A stretch of 64,000 nt of DNA from Emydura subglobosa (Eukaryota; Chordata; Testudines; Chelidae): contig ML679966.1 of the NCBI GenBank assembly GCA_007922225.1, positions 31,107,896-31,171,895 on the forward strand, written 5' to 3'. The translations under genes and the position numbers were made by a program. Below are positions 1 to 12,794 of this stretch, piece after piece. A model generated the notes under the pieces. The model saw only the letters and a program-made list of their open reading frames with translations. It did not search any database and was not told the origin of the DNA. The first letter of the stretch is position 1. Every line of letters begins with the position of its first letter.

Positions 1-1099
1 ATTATGTCATGTGAATTAGGTCTATGAACCTTTTCCTTGGTGGACTATTATGAATTTTATGAGAAATTCATAATTTGTTTTAAAAGACATACTCTGTTCA
101 AAGTTATATTTTTCTATACTATAAATTGATGCTGCGTATACAAGGAAATCTGTGACTGAAATTCCAGAGGATCATCTAAAATCTGATAGTCCATGTATAG
201 TACTTAAACTATCTTGAATATATTAGAACCTTGTCTATCTGCGCACCCACAAATTAACACGATCCAGCATAAAAGTCTGGTATTAAAAAAAAAAAAAAAT
301 CTTGTAGACAGGTATTTTACTGCTATGTTTGACTCTGCTCAATTTTTGACTATGTAATCTTGTCATTGTCTCATTCACAGCTAGTATGATGCCTTTCCTG
401 GGACTCTTTCACTGGTATCATGCCTTTCTTTTCTCATTATACCTAGAATCTAAATACTTTTTATTGGCCTCCAGTCAAAGAATGGCAGGCTGCTGATAAA
501 ACACTCATTGTAGCTTACCATCTGTCCATTCTTCCATGGTTTGCAGAGTGTACAGTTTCTTTTTGTCATTAAACACTATTATTCAGTGTCAAAGGAGCTT
601 ATTTGCTATTAGGGAGCTGATTCATAAAAGTGTTACACATCATTTACACAGCTTTTACATAGAATTTACTCACACAAAGTGCAGAATGGACTGTTTTCAA
701 GTCATGTACAAAAAGTTTTAAATTAATGGATCCTTTTCCATCTGATGTTATACAGGTAGGTGGCTTCATTCTTTCTTTTTATTTTGGGGTGGGAGTGGGG
801 GGTGTTATACAATCAGGTAGTTCACTAAGAAAAAGCAGAGAAAGAAAAAGAAAAAGAACCCAGCTTGAGCACCTAGATTGAAAGCTCTATTTGAAGGGTC
901 TGTCATTTTTATTACTTGCTTGTACAGTGTCCAGCACACTGATGTCCTGATGCTTGATTGGGGATAATAGGCTTTTTCATACTAGAAATAATAAATAATA
1001 ATAGTGAACTTGTTACCCAATTTTAGAAGCTTCGGATACCCCTCCACAATAAAGCCTGGTTGACCTTAAATTTTAGATTGGCATTCCCTCTTGTAGGTC
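1..1099. other. unassigned AT-rich DNA
   Basis: I recognise no gene or repeat family here. The only local structure is a short poly(A) run near 283-299 and an AG-rich stretch near 830-860 (AGAAAGAAAAAGAAAAAG). The short open frames carry no motif and look like chance frames. Confidence 0.5.
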
Positions 1100-1725
1100 T
1101 TCATATTGGTAAAGTACGCCAGGGCAAAGGACATTTGTATCTTAAAGTGATGTGTGCACAATTCTTAAGTGCTGTGTGCATAACCGCAGTGCCGGGTGCA
1201 TAAACTGTAGTGTCAAGTATAAAATATCATGGTGCCGTGTGCATAGCCAAGGTAATGAATGAAAAGGCAGGAAAAAGAGACCATCGGAATGGTAGAGACA
1301 ATGAATATTTAAAGCTCGCAGAGCCACATGAGAGGTGCTGTCCGCCCAGGTGGCAGCCTCTATTTTCCCATAGCTTTGGATCAAGCTAGAAGACTTGCAT
1401 GTTCACTGCGTCTGTTCCTGCTTATCCTGTTCATGATTTCGTCCCATCCCTGATCATCGTTCCTGATCATTGTTCTCCTGCTCCTGAGCCCCGTCCTGCA
1501 TGTGCCCGATCAATCCCGGACCTGTGTCCAGTATCGGTGTGTATGCCTAGAGGGTGTAAGTTAAAGAAATCTTTGTTGTTAATCTGTCCATTACTCCCCT
1601 TACTGCCTTTTGCCCTGAGTTCCTGGGCTTTAGGCCCTTGGGTCTCTGGTTCTGTGTTGTTTTATTAATAAATAATTCATTGCTGGTTTACATCTGTCTC
1701 ATTTGGTTTCCTATGGTGAGTCCCC
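1100..1725 (+). mobile_element. candidate LTR-like element, forward orientation
   Basis: The block has the order expected of a long terminal repeat. There is a TATAAAA at 1218-1224, then a C/T-rich transcribed-looking stretch, an AATAAA at 1667-1672, and a TG-rich segment ending near 1725. It is less AT-rich than its flanks. The upstream part carries several copies of a GTGCCGTGTGCAT-like motif, as promoter regions of LTRs often do. I found no flanking target duplication, primer-binding site or internal coding region, so the boundaries are approximate and a non-LTR identity is possible. Confidence 0.35.
1145..1248 (+). repeat. short interspersed direct repeat, GTGCCGTGTGCAT-like
   Basis: Four diverged copies of a roughly 13-bp unit occur within about 100 bp: GTGATGTGTGCAC, GTGCTGTGTGCAT, GTGCCGGGTGCAT and GTGCCGTGTGCAT. 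The first three are about 21 bp apart; the fourth lies after a TATAAAA. They sit in the putative promoter part of the candidate LTR. Confidence 0.6.
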
Positions 1726-3265
1726 AGATGAAAAGAAGCCAGTGAAGGTGAACCTGGAGAGATCCTTATATAAATTTGGATCTGTTATCCAGTTGAGCTG
1801 GGAGGGAGTAAAGGCCCATTAGCTCTGGGTGGGAGTGTGGGCCCTCTGCTATCCTTGATTGCCCTTTCATTTTGTAACAAACTTGTTAGATATATTTCAA
1901 AGGATTTCACCCCAGTTCAGATGATCAACAGCAACAAACCAACCACGTCTGTTTTTGTCCCGTGTCCATTTGCGTAATGTGTATTTTTCCTTATCTCCCC
2001 ATTTTATAGCACCCACAGATGTACTAGCTGCTTCCACAATGTTAACAAGTCTCATTTCTGAAGATCTAGACGTCTACAACTCTGTTCCTTCATGTAGCTG
2101 TGCTAGCTCAGAAACGTCCAACTGCACAAAGTCCCATTCAATGGGTCACTGGTCCACACTAGCTCATCCATATACAGGACTTGGGTCTAAATGATGGACA
2201 CTAGAGACAAAAGATGACATAACATATGCCAGGATGCTTTTGGTCTTTCCATCTCCATGGAAAAGCATTCCCAAACCTGGTGTCCCGAGATGTACTTAGT
2301 CAGCCAAAGTCATCTGTGTGGATGCTTGAATGTCTGATGCAGCTCCAGCCCTCATGGTTTTTCCAACAGCCTACCATCTTTGCAGCCATGCTACTAAGGA
2401 CTCCCCTGTGCCTACAGAAGCCCCTATTCACCATGAAAAGTATCTGCAGAAAAGTTAATACACCATGGAGCTTTATTAACATATCTGAGTATCTTCCTTG
2501 GGGCTGGCATGTTTTTTTTATTCTGCCTGAGATGTTCCATAGAGTAGATTCTATTATAAATAGAAATGGAAACAAACACTATATAAAATGCAGACCTTTT
2601 AAATAACATCAGTAAAACAAGTTTAAATTATCAGTCAAAAATTTTAAGACTGCTGTCTGGCTATTAATATGCAGGTGCAACTCTAATTAACATTAAAGAT
2701 AGTTAGATGTGTGAATTAATGACAAAATAAGTCCCTAAAGAAGTCTAAAATTTTGGTAGTGAAGTGAAAATTACTTAACATTAGACTCTTAGGAAACATT
2801 GAATTATGTTAAATGATTTTGATTCATTGTCTCTAATACCAATTAATCACTTTTTTGAGGCAAACGTGTAAAAGAATTTAAATGAATTGATTTCTTAATG
2901 TTGTAATATCTTTTATTAACAATAAACAGCTGAGATTACTGAAGGATTTGTGCAGTAATGGGAGCAATAGTTTGTAACAAATGAATGTAATCTACATTAC
3001 TGCAGGATTTTCGCGGAAGGATTTTGTTTAGGTAAATTATAATGCTATTAACTTGTTAGAAAAAAAAGTCATGCAAGAAACAATTACAGATTTCAAATAT
3101 GGATCCAATCACATAATGCTGAAAAGACAGACAAACTAGAATAACAAGGGAATAAGATGTGCAGCAGAGCAAATATACTTGTTTAAGGTAGGATATTTAG
3201 TAGCCTTTGTTAAAAATAGCATAGTTGAAATTCTGTGGTTCTCAGTCATAAGTGATGGAGAGCAG
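1726..3265. other. unassigned DNA
   Basis: I see no recognisable gene. An open frame at 2226-2606 on the plus strand overlaps two antisense frames, has no domain I recognise and is probably chance or a decayed repeat. From about 2600 the sequence is strongly AT-rich. Confidence 0.45.
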
Positions 3266-3425
3266 CATGGCATGTAAGAGTGAGCACAGGCGAAATAGGT
3301 CCTGAGTTCTAACCCTACCACTGGTTTACTTTATGGTCCAGGACAAGTCACCTCACTTTCCTGTCTGAATTTCCCCTTCCGAAAATTGAGAATAATGATA
3401 TTTGACCACCATCACATTGTTCACT
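3266..3425 (+). repeat. MIR-type SINE (tRNA-CORE), degraded
   Basis: The segment follows the MIR consensus as I know it: a 'gttct-aacc-ctaccactgg' head, 'ggacaagtcacctcacttt' in the middle, then 'ctg-aatttccccttc-gaaaattgagaataatgata'. These match the characteristic 'gacaagtcacttaacctctctg..cagtttccccatctgtaaaatggg.ataa' run with many substitutions. The family is an ancient SINE of amniotes; this copy is old and non-functional. Confidence 0.65.
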
Positions 3426-4080
3426 CACTGCTAGGACTGTCTCCTCCTAGCCGCTCTGGGGATTAGCTCTTTTTATGTGCTGCACCCTCCTCTGGCTGTC
3501 TCTCCACCCATCAACCCCTCTTAGCCTGAAGTCCCCTCTCACTCCAGGAGCTGCAGCTTTCTCTTTGTGACTTGGCCCTCCAGCCAGCTCACTATCGCCC
3601 TCTCCTTCCTGGGAATCAAAGAATTTCAGGGCAAACTGTCCCAGGCAGTCCACGCTCCACTGCCTGGTCTGTATCACTTTCCCAGTGGCTAGAAGCAGAA
3701 CCTGGACCCACCTCTATTCTGGGTTCCAGTTCAGAGGCCCCCTCCTCAGCATCCAACAGTACCCTATGCCTTGCTGCTCCTCCCCTGAGTCTTTCCTACC
3801 ATTCTGGCTCTCCCCTCTTTGGGTTTGTTAGTCCAAAATCCCTCCTCCCAGGGAGTAACTGTAGACTATACACAATAGTCTCAAACAAACTTTTCTTCTC
3901 ATGGGGAGTGACTGCACACTAATTCCCTGCAGCCCTCAGCTGTTCTCTGCTGGGCTTTATACAAGCCACTCCTGTTCCTGTCCAGGGGAGCCTCATGTCT
4001 AATTAATCTGTGCTCCCTGCCTCTTCCTCCAGGTGGAGCCTGGGCAGTTAATTCATCTATCTACCCCTTCAGGTCTTGTG
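3426..4080 (-). mobile_element. candidate LTR-like element, reverse orientation
   Basis: This C/T-rich block of about 650 bp is compositionally distinct from its AT-rich flanks. Read on the minus strand it has a TATA box (GTATAAAG at 3955-3962), followed by GCCCAGCAGAGAACAGC, a layout typical of reptile LTR promoters. An open frame at 3572-3922 on the plus strand (Ser/Pro-rich) is low complexity and most likely a by-product of base composition. No target duplication was identified. It could instead be part of another long repeat. Confidence 0.35.
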
Positions 4081-4999
4081 AACGGTGGACACCCCATCAC
4101 ACTCACCTACTTTTCAAAAATGTTATAAACATTTATAACTTAATATATCTGTACGGTACTTTAGGTACAAGAAGTGCTATAAAATACTCAGCATTATTAT
4201 TGACTTCCTGTGGCTCTTTCGCAGAATGAACTGGCCTATCTTGTCATACTAGCTTTTTGGGGGATTGTACTTGACCAACTTGAATGGCTGCTTTTTTAAT
4301 CCGGTTGGACTATGATGGATGTCCAGACTTACTTAAGGCCCAGTTTCTGGAACCCCAGTTTTGGAGCACTGCTGTGTGGATATTTATTTCAGAATAAGAA
4401 AGCTGTATTTTGATATAACTTTAATAAATGATTGATCTAAGTTATAATGAAATAGAGAGCTTTTATTTCTGTGTGGACACTGTTACTTACAGACTTGCAC
4501 CAAAAAAATAACTAAAGGTACACATTATCACCTATTTAGTTATTTTGCTTCCAGTGACTAGGTAAACAAACTCTACATCGCAACGACCCAAAGCATTTAA
4601 AAGCTTTATAAATTAAAACCAACACCTTACATTGAACCCAGAAATGAAATGGAACCAAGTGCGGGTTGTTGTGCACAATCATGCATTGCTGAGCATGCTG
4701 CCCAAAGTCCCCTAGCGTCATTGGAGCATTTCGCCCTTAATTATCTGTATCCTCAAAAATATTTAAGCAGCTCCCAGGAAATTTAGTCTCTCTTTAAATC
4801 TTGGCATGAGCTAGGAAAAGGGTCTCTTTGGAACTCTGCAAACCTTCTATTTGATTAAAACACATATACTTTTTTTTAACTTGCAATTCTTACTAAGTTT
4901 ATAGTGGATTCAGCAAACAGTAGGGGAGCCCTCCTACTGGTAATTTAACATATAAAATCCCAAGTCTCAACCAAATGGTGTGTAGCCAAGTAGATAACA
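4081..4999. other. unassigned DNA
   Basis: No gene or named repeat recognised. AATAAA strings at several positions are expected by chance in DNA this AT-rich. Confidence 0.45.
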
Positions 5000-5000
5000 G

Positions 5001-5190
5001 GCCAAATTCATCCCTGGCGTGAATCACATAAGGGATGAATTAAGCCCAATGGACCTGATCTTCCATTCCATTACACCTGTTTTATGTAGAAGTCAATGGA
5101 GTTCTATTATCATAAAAACTGTGTATAGGAGTGGAGAGTCATACTCCCATGTGCCTGGTCCAACTTGAAAAGTTCTACTCACATGCTCAA
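5001..5190. repeat. fold-back repeats (two adjacent fragments)
   Basis: A perfect 11-bp inverted repeat, AATTCATCCCT at 5005-5015 and AGGGATGAATT at 5031-5041, forms a short hairpin. It is followed by 'cctgatcttccattccattacacc...gtagaagtcaatggag...' at about 5055-5165. That second piece matches the fold-back repeats in this window that carry an AAGTCAATGGAG core. Confidence 0.5.
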
Positions 5191-5985
5191 CTTCTACAAA
5201 GGTTCTGGTTTTCTTAATATATTTTAGCTACACATAAACTACTGAATTTTTACCACTTTCCTACAGCAAAAGTAAACCTACCTAAATTCAAACTACATTA
5301 TATATAAAAATGCCCAGTTATAAAAACAATAGTCCAACCGTATAAACAGTCAGTATCTGTAAAAACAGACACAACGGAAAAGATTTAGGAGTTCAAGGGG
5401 TCTGAACATGCATATGAATATCTGCAGAAGGGTTTTCTCTGCTCACACTGTAGTGGGGAAATGCCATCTTCCTGACATTATGCCCACTCCTTTGCAATCT
5501 ATGGAAGCCCATGCTTTTAAGCACTGCTTGGAAGGGACTCTGGACTTTGAGGTGAGGGTAGAGGTGGGAAAGGTGCATCTGTGGAAGCAACCTGCTGCAG
5601 AACTGTCTGTGCAGAGATCTGGGATGGAGTTAATCCAGATCTGCTTCCTGTAGGTTCCTTTCAAGGCTCATCCTGTGCAGACAATGGCAAGAAAACAAGC
5701 CATTAGCAGCTTGTTCCCAGCAGTCAGCAAAAATATACCTGTAAGAATATTGGACATAAAGATTAATCTCTTTGCCACAAATAGCACAAAGCAGATGAAA
5801 TGTAGTCGTTTGAGCTAATCTGCCATTAATATGCAAGGTCTTTTATCAGGCAATTCACCACTCTTCAGGCCTCCTTAAGCATCTCTTTGTTAACTAGTAC
5901 ATCTACCGAATTTGGTCCTTCTGTGACCCCGTCACCAGGCTATCTGTGCCCTCCCACAGTCAGTATGGGATTTAGCATATCAACA
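5191..5985. other. unassigned DNA
   Basis: No gene recognised. Overlapping short frames on both strands at 5393-5664 have no identifiable motif and are treated as chance. Confidence 0.45.
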
Positions 5986-5989
5986 GCCC

Positions 5990-6120
5990 TGTTAATATTC
6001 CCAGGTTGCAAAGGGGCACCTGGTGAATTTGCCCCAGGTCACACAGAGAGTCTATTACAGAGCTAGGAATTGAATTTTGGATCCTGCATCCTAAACCACT
6101 CTCCTAATGTGTCTATCTAG
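5990..6120 (-). repeat. MIR-type SINE, antisense fragment
   Basis: The plus strand reads 'gccccaggtcacacagagag..ctattacagagctaggaattgaa...cctaaaccactctcc'. This is the reverse complement of the MIR tRNA-like head and central region (usually 'aaggtcacacagc.agt..gtggcagagccaggattcgaacccaggtc...ccagtgctctatccactagac'). The copy is diverged and truncated. Confidence 0.65.
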
Positions 6121-6854
6121 ACCACATGAAAGGCAGTGGCTGCTTCCATCTACTTGGAAGTTATTCTGTGAAAACGTATTAATATGTGGGATAACTGATG
6201 TGGCATGGACTAAATAAGAACCAGCGTGAACCCAAACTATTTCGTGGATTAGTCCAGTTAATTTTTTAAAAAAACCAAAAACCATTCATTTATTTGTTTA
6301 AAATCCCTACTTCCAACATCCTGTTCTATCATCTCTCACAGTGGCTAGATGGAAATAGCGCAGCCATTTTCCTGCTATTTCTCATTCATCCAAAACAAAA
6401 ACATGATGTTTGTTCAAGAAAATCTCTCACTGGTTCCTTTTATGAGGTTGCACAAACTTAAGATCTGGTCACTGATCACTCTCACTGAAAGTTAATGGAA
6501 GCCCCCATGCCTGTGACATCCTGTACATCATACAACCTCTCCACGCCTGCTTCAGATTTACCCCCCACCCAGAGAGCATTCCAGTGATGACCTCCCCTTC
6601 TCCCTCTTACTCATCTTTGAGCCACTTAGCAGTGTACCAGTTTTAAAAAATGCTTCTCCCCTTCTGGGCAGAATATCTTAAAATAACTCCTGTTGATCTA
6701 AATGTTAGCAAAAGACCTTCTGGTGTTTAATTCATGCTGGCCCTTTGTTGTTTTCCCCTGGACTCTAGTGGTTGTCTCTCTGATGGCTTTTTGTGCCAAG
6801 TAAAATGAACTATCTTTTGCCATTCTGTACATTAACAGACAAGATTAAAGGACC
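6121..6854. other. unassigned DNA
   Basis: No gene or repeat family recognised in this interval. Confidence 0.45.
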
Positions 6855-7012
6855 AATTCTGATTTACACTAAGGTCATTTTCTACCACTCTGACTTTGGA
6901 AGGAGACTTTAAAGTGGGTATAACTGTAATTTACTTATATGTTAATGATTCTTGGACACTGCTAGAGTAGTGTAAAATGGTATCAGAATAAATGAAAATC
7001 AGGCCCTAAGTC
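6855..7012. repeat. degraded fold-back repeat
   Basis: The two ends are rough inverted copies: 'accaattctgatttacact' at the left and 'atgaaaatcaggccc' with 'gtgtaaaatggtatcagaat' at the right. This resembles the 'gcctgattctgatttacactgg' fold-back repeats elsewhere in the window. Confidence 0.4.
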
Positions 7013-7829
7013 CCTCTGGGAGGAAGATGTGGATTTGTTAGTAATAAGTTATGACTGTATATGGATGTGGTTTCAACTGATTTCACACTACCCATGTTTC
7101 TAAAACAAAATCAAACACCCTATCAGATCAAGTGTTCATGGATATCTTACTAGTAAAACATCTGATCTAATTCCTTTAATGCCATTGCCATATTTTGCTT
7201 ATCTTCTGTTTTTTTTCTACTTTAGGCACAAAAGCATGTTCAATCTAACGTTCAGTGATTTGGAGCTTGCAATTTGTTCACCTCTGTTAGACTTCTGGTT
7301 CACATAATGTTTTATAAATTGAATACCCATTGCTCAGCTGCTTCTCTAACTTGTTGTCTAGTTTCAATACCATTTTTTTCTAAGGACAGCACTAGTTTTA
7401 AAATAAGAATGTATTTTTTCTCCTATCCATCAACTCACTTGAATCCTTGCATGCAGAGTAATTAAAATTCTAAATCTTCTATCCTTTAGCTAGTTTTCAT
7501 GACTCTACATTCTCTAAATCTTTTTTGGGGGGGAAAAAATCTTTTTTTCTCAGTCTCCTCTCCTTTGCATAATCATTCAATGCCATCCCAAAAATATTAA
7601 AGAACACTATCTGGAGTAGAACTGTTGAAGATTACAGAATGTTTTCTGTGAGCGTTTTTTTGAATTTTTAAATTAATTCACTTTAACTGTTCCATTCTTT
7701 TTCCTTAACCATAATTTTTTTTTAATTTAATTTGACTGATTACACTGGTAGGGGTGTCAAAAGAGCAAGCTTGAAATCAAAATTTCAAATTTGCAAGTAT
7801 TTGCATCAGAAACCTGACTCTAAGGATAC
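7013..7829. other. unassigned AT-rich DNA
   Basis: No gene or repeat family recognised. Confidence 0.45.
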
Positions 7830-8430
7830 ATGCATGTGTGACGTTCCCCTCTGCAGTCTGGACTGGTGAATCAGTGTGTCATCCCAATCCCCCACTCCTG
7901 GAGCCCATCTTACTATGCTTTGCTTAGTGAACTCCCACTCCTAGGCAGATCATACATAGCCTCCCACCTGAGTGAGCAAGTGCTCCTGGCAAGTCACGCT
8001 TTAGATCATGCATCAGAATGACCGCAGCCAATATCCCCAGTCCCAGATGCAACACTAGAAACTGCTGTCTTACAATGTTCAGTGCTGCCCACTGAACACT
8101 GCAAGCTCATATGTTTGTCAATTTATCAAAGAAATTGATATGCACCAGCCTTGTCACTTCAAATGGAGTCTCTAACACACCTTAAACCAAATACACTCTT
8201 TTAGATAAAACAAATAAAATATTTCTGTACTTAATAAATGTAAGTGATTATAAGTCAGAGGAAAGCAAGTCAGACTTCATCAAGATAAAATAAAAGGCAA
8301 ATCACATTCTACACTAAGCTTAACACTTTCAGCAACCTTACAAACTCAAATGATTCTCATCACAGACTGGCTAGTCTGCCTCCAGCCAGGCCCTCCCCGT
8401 GTGATCAGCACTTCAGTTACTTGGTGGTGT
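7830..8430 (-). mobile_element. candidate LTR-retroelement fragment, antisense
   Basis: The stretch 'ccaaatacactcttttagataaaacaaataaaat', followed by 'gtgattataagtcagagg' and 'aaataaaaggcaaatcac-attcta-cactaagcttaac', matches my recollection of a high-copy turtle LTR-element segment. The assignment rests on memory and not on coding sequence. No reverse transcriptase or integrase motif is present, and the ends are uncertain. Confidence 0.3.
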
Positions 8431-8851
8431 TTGTAGATGGAGGTGGAAGAGAAAGAGATTGTGCCCTGAGTGTACATAGATATAACATCAACAGAATTAT
8501 AAATCAGTACCTGAATCCCAAATTCTCCAGTGTTTGAGGCACTCGTACTTAGCTAAGTGTCAGCATGATGGAATCCTACTGGACTGGAATGAGGTTGAGT
8601 TTTGTTCCTGTTACTCTTTCCTAAAACAATTATATGTAGAATCTAGTAAAACTCTCCAAAATGTGTTTGTTGATTTAGAGTAAATTCTGTTTGAGGGCCA
8701 GGAAGTTCCTTTCATGGTATCTTCTCACTTGTGATATGGGTTATCAGTCTTCTGCACCTACTACCCACAATGTTTGTATTCTATTCATGCTACTCTTAAA
8801 GTAGCATTGCAAATTCAATTTTTTGACAGGTGAGTAAAATGTCATTAGTTT

Positions 8852-8870
8852 TATCATCATCATCATCATC
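8852..8870 (+). repeat. (ATC)n microsatellite
   Basis: Six uninterrupted ATC/TCA units form a short trinucleotide run, followed shortly by an AG dinucleotide run at about 8877-8888. Confidence 0.9.
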
Positions 8871-8888
8871 AAGGACAGAGAGAGAGAG

Positions 8889-10568
8889 GAGATATTGTGC
8901 CTCAGCTGTTAAATATTCTTGATGATTTTGCAAGGTTACCTTAAAGATACAGCTATGCATGCCATTAATTAATATAAGAAATTATTTTTCTAGCCAAGTT
9001 TTTATCATGGCACCCATAGCTGGAGTATCTGAGTACCTCCCAAGGAATTAAAAAAAAACAATTCACAAATGGCCTGTGGCTTAAATTTCCTCCCTAATTA
9101 TCCCATAATACACTGTGTGAAGGGAAAATCTGGCTGAAAAGTAACAGCTTTAAACTTCTGAAATCTACTATTTAAAACATTTAATCTTAAATGTGGATTG
9201 CTTGGAATGTGTCACTTAATTTCCTGATGGTGAACTGGTTGAGCCAAAATTCAGAGCACAACTTGTAAGAGGTAATTAGAAAATATATTTAAAACAAACA
9301 AAACAAACAGATAAAAACCTGCTTTTGCATTACACCCATCTGAATCTTATCTTCCGCTTTGAAATCAAATTTTATTTTTACCTCTACTGTAATTGTGTCT
9401 AACACCTAAACTCTTTAACCATCTGCCTCATGGATCATTAAATGCACAGGGCAGCTCTGGGAAGACAACTCAAGTAAAATATAAATCCAAATGACATGGA
9501 AAGAAGCACTTGTTTATTTAAAATCAAATGTTTTCAAGTAAAGTTCATTCTGGTTTGGTGCCAATACATAGGAAGGTACAATATAAAGCAATAATAAATC
9601 ATAATATTCACAGACTCTGAACATTCTTATTGTGGTTTATTTCTAGTGGCATTTACACATTAGAGGATTTAATTACTAGTATATTATCAATTATTATTTA
9701 CATAGAGCCATAAGTGTACATAGAGCTTTACAAAAACCTGTAAGGAAAGCATCTCTGCTGGGGAAAGTTAATTTAAATTAAAAAAAGAACAACAGGAGGC
9801 AGTGTCAGAAACAAAGGGTGGCAGGAAATTACAATAATTTTGCAGGCTCTTAATGGTAAGTCAGATAAACACATCTTAGAGGATATTCTAAAAATGTACG
9901 ATTCATAAGCTTCCTTGAAGAAGTGTATATTGAGAAGAGATGGAGGCATTGCATACAGGGTCAGAGATTGCTGTTCTAAGGATGTCTCACCAAGAGTTAT
10001 CTGCAGGGAATGAACATAGGACATTTGGGCTAAAAGTATGATCCCATCACTTGACCCAAAGGAGTAGCTCCATTAGCTGGTAGCATTAATAGGCTCTTAT
10101 CCTTGTCTGTGTACCAATCTCCAGTAAAGGCCACAAAACAACCTCTGAACGATATGAAAATGTAACATACTTTAATTACAAGATATTCAGACTATGTAAA
10201 GATCCATTAAATTCATTCCTACTCAGTCCCCTTGCTTTTTATAATAATGAGCATTTCTCAGCTAATTATAAGTGTCCAGAAACTATTAACCCATATCAAT
10301 GTCAACCTCATTCGAAAAAATTTCCATCATCATATGCATATAGATTGATTTGTTTCTTTTTTATTTTCTTTACCATTATTCTAGTTTAGCTTTATTTCTC
10401 CTAATTTAAAGTTGCCCTGCCTTCAGTGCATGTTATTTCCTTCTCTGTAAAATGTCATTTAGATGCCCTAATTGTGAATCTGTCATTCTGTTTCCACAGA
10501 ATGATAAATACACTGTTGCTAGGAAACTCTTTCTGAAAGACAATATTTTCAAAGGACAGAGTATACCA

Positions 10569-10569
<1 letters not shown>
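8889..10569. other. unassigned DNA
   Basis: No gene recognised. A minus-strand open frame at 9773-10024 (83 codons) has no motif I recognise. Parts of it may be an unidentified repeat. Confidence 0.4.

Positions 10570-10600
<31 letters not shown>
10570..10600 (+). repeat. poly(A) tract, 31 bp
   Basis: An uninterrupted run of 31 A. It could be the tail of a retroposed element or a homopolymer microsatellite; no retroposon body is evident immediately upstream. Confidence 0.95.
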
Positions 10601-10603
<3 letters not shown>

Positions 10604-12794
10604 AAAGTAATCAGAATGAAATACAGAGGTATCACAGGACATCTCTGTCACTACCCGATATACTCCACTTCCTGGCCAATTCCCATGGTCTCACAGTCAC
10701 AAGCACACACCAGGTTATCCTTTCGCAAAGATGTATGGTTTTTTTTTTTTACAAAGTAACAGTGATGCAGGCTTACAACAAAGGGAGACTTCCATACCAC
10801 CTCAGCCCAGACTTGTCCTCTAAGCTTTCCTTCTGAGTTGCCCCTTGTTTCCTGTTCCTCCCTCTTATCTCCTCCCAATTACCTCATCAGCCCAGTGATT
10901 ATCACTCAGGTGCTCATTAATGCCCAACAGAAAATGTATAGCTCCTCTAGCTGGGCCTGAGTCTACTTCAGGCTGCAGCAATATCAGCCATCAGAATACT
11001 GCTGATAGTGTCCTGTCACAAGAGGCCAGAACAAAACTCCCTTTTTGGAGAGTTGTAGTGACAGCTGGTTAGTACCTTTCTTTAATATATGGAAAACTTT
11101 TTAATACACACTCTCCCTGTTAACGGTATTCTCACTGTGCACAGCAATTTTTTCCTTGGACTAGAACTTTTAGAAGCAAAACTCTCACATATAATATTTT
11201 GGTGCCTCTGGATCATTGTTTTCAGTGAGAGGACCTGATTTCTGGAATCCCCGTCCTCTTGAATTACTGTAGTACTTGTTGTGGGGCTAATTAAGCAGTG
11301 GATATTGTGTTGCCCCAATGAGAGGTAAATAATATTGAGCACCTTCAAAGATGTGAGAACCTGTTTGACTAAACAAAACTGGTCTAAATCTCAGCCTAGT
11401 TTCTGAACAAATCTTTTTAAAAGGTTTTTATAATTTAAGTGCCTTTTTTGGCCATCATTATGACACCATAAAGTTTTTTGGAGGGAGATTTCTCAGCTGC
11501 TCTGACTGTTTCCTCTTATACCACAAACACCACTGCATATAAACTTCTCATATCCTGATGTGCTGTATATTTTTGGGTGACCCTTATCAGGAAAGGTCCA
11601 GAGCAAACATACATGAATTCAGAGACACAGCAGAGAGTCTGCCAGGAAACTTCACTAAGATTAAAAAAAGCTAAAGAGGCATAGGTTGGCAGAACAGCTC
11701 AGACAACTATGTTAACAGTGTACAAACATTGGAAAAGTCTAAACAGTAAAAAGGGAGAGGAATTACTTAGGAGGACATGCACGTGGGTATGACCTGGAGC
11801 GATGGGATGAAACTAAACAAATGAAAACATAGGATGAAAGTGAGGACTAATTTCCTACTGGTGAGCTACATTCCATTATACAATAGCATCAAAAAGGAGC
11901 CCCAGTCACTCTTTCACTTGGGCAATTTGAAGTCATATGAGATAAAGCAAGGCAGACTATGCTGTAACAAGCGATGCTCCTTTGCTAAGGAATGTCATTG
12001 GGACTGCAGGAGATGTAAATCAGGAAAATTTGCATAGAAACATATTACGGGGAGGTTGCATGGGAGGTTCATAAAGTTTGATGCTAATCTATAAAGGAAA
12101 CAAAACAGGAAAAGTTTATGTAATACCCTCAAAATACCATGTCATAGACCAGATTTTATTGTAAATGTCTTTTTATTTCTATGAGTGAACTTATACAATT
12201 TTAGGGACAGTGAGTTTAGAATATGATTTTTTAATAGGCTTGGTGAAGACACCTGAAACAACACATTTCTAGGTGGTGTCTACAGGAACACAAACTAAGC
12301 AACAATTTGAGTAGAAGGAGACAAGTATAGAACAACATTTCCGTTTTCAGGCTTTCTTACTCAGGGATACAGAGTTTAAAGGTAGGAGTGTGGGGGAGGA
12401 GGAACATTTACACTGCCAGTCAGTCACCAAAGCTGTCAGTAGATCCTGAATGGGAGCTTCTTTGTCTTTTCATGAGTTTGCAGGTTGCAAACAATAATCT
12501 TAAAGACTCACATGCTGAGCTAACTTTTTTAAGAGAAAAAAAGGGGAAGAGAATCCTGTTGAGGGAGGCTGTTTTTACATGATGGAAAATTATTTGTTAT
12601 ATTTAGGATAGGAGAATACTCAGGGATTGGTGATTACAGAAATGTGTAGACTCTTAGTACCAAGATAATCTATTTCTAAGGCTGACCCTCTCAAAAGTGA
12701 GAAGAAGTTGTTTTACTGGCCTGAATTGTTTAAAGAGATAGCCAAATATTGCCAGAGCTTTTCTGAGAACTAATTTACATCCAGGAATTTAAGG
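10601..12794. other. mostly unassigned DNA
   Basis: No gene recognised. At about 11,830-11,960, 'ggatgaaagtgaggactaatttccta' followed by 'gagct-acattccattatacaatag' faintly resembles the 3-prime part of CR1 LINE ORF2 ('gagattaggaaaaacttcctcactgtgaggacaattagac.atggaa'). The match is too weak to annotate separately. Confidence 0.35.

Noticed and set aside
2226..2606. 126-codon plus-strand frame
   Set aside because: Overlapped by two antisense frames, no motif, runs into AT-rich DNA; possibly a decayed repeat but not supportable as a gene.
3572..3922. 116-codon Ser/Pro-rich plus-strand frame
   Set aside because: C/T-rich composition of a candidate LTR explains it; no conserved domain, and an antisense frame overlaps.
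8849..8890. Possible CRISPR-like or tandem array
   Set aside because: It is a simple ATC microsatellite followed by an AG run; the unit is far too short, and no spacer-repeat pattern exists anywhere in the window.
10433..10651. Minus-strand frame with a Phe run
   Set aside because: The Phe run is the translated 31-bp poly(A) tract; not a protein signal.
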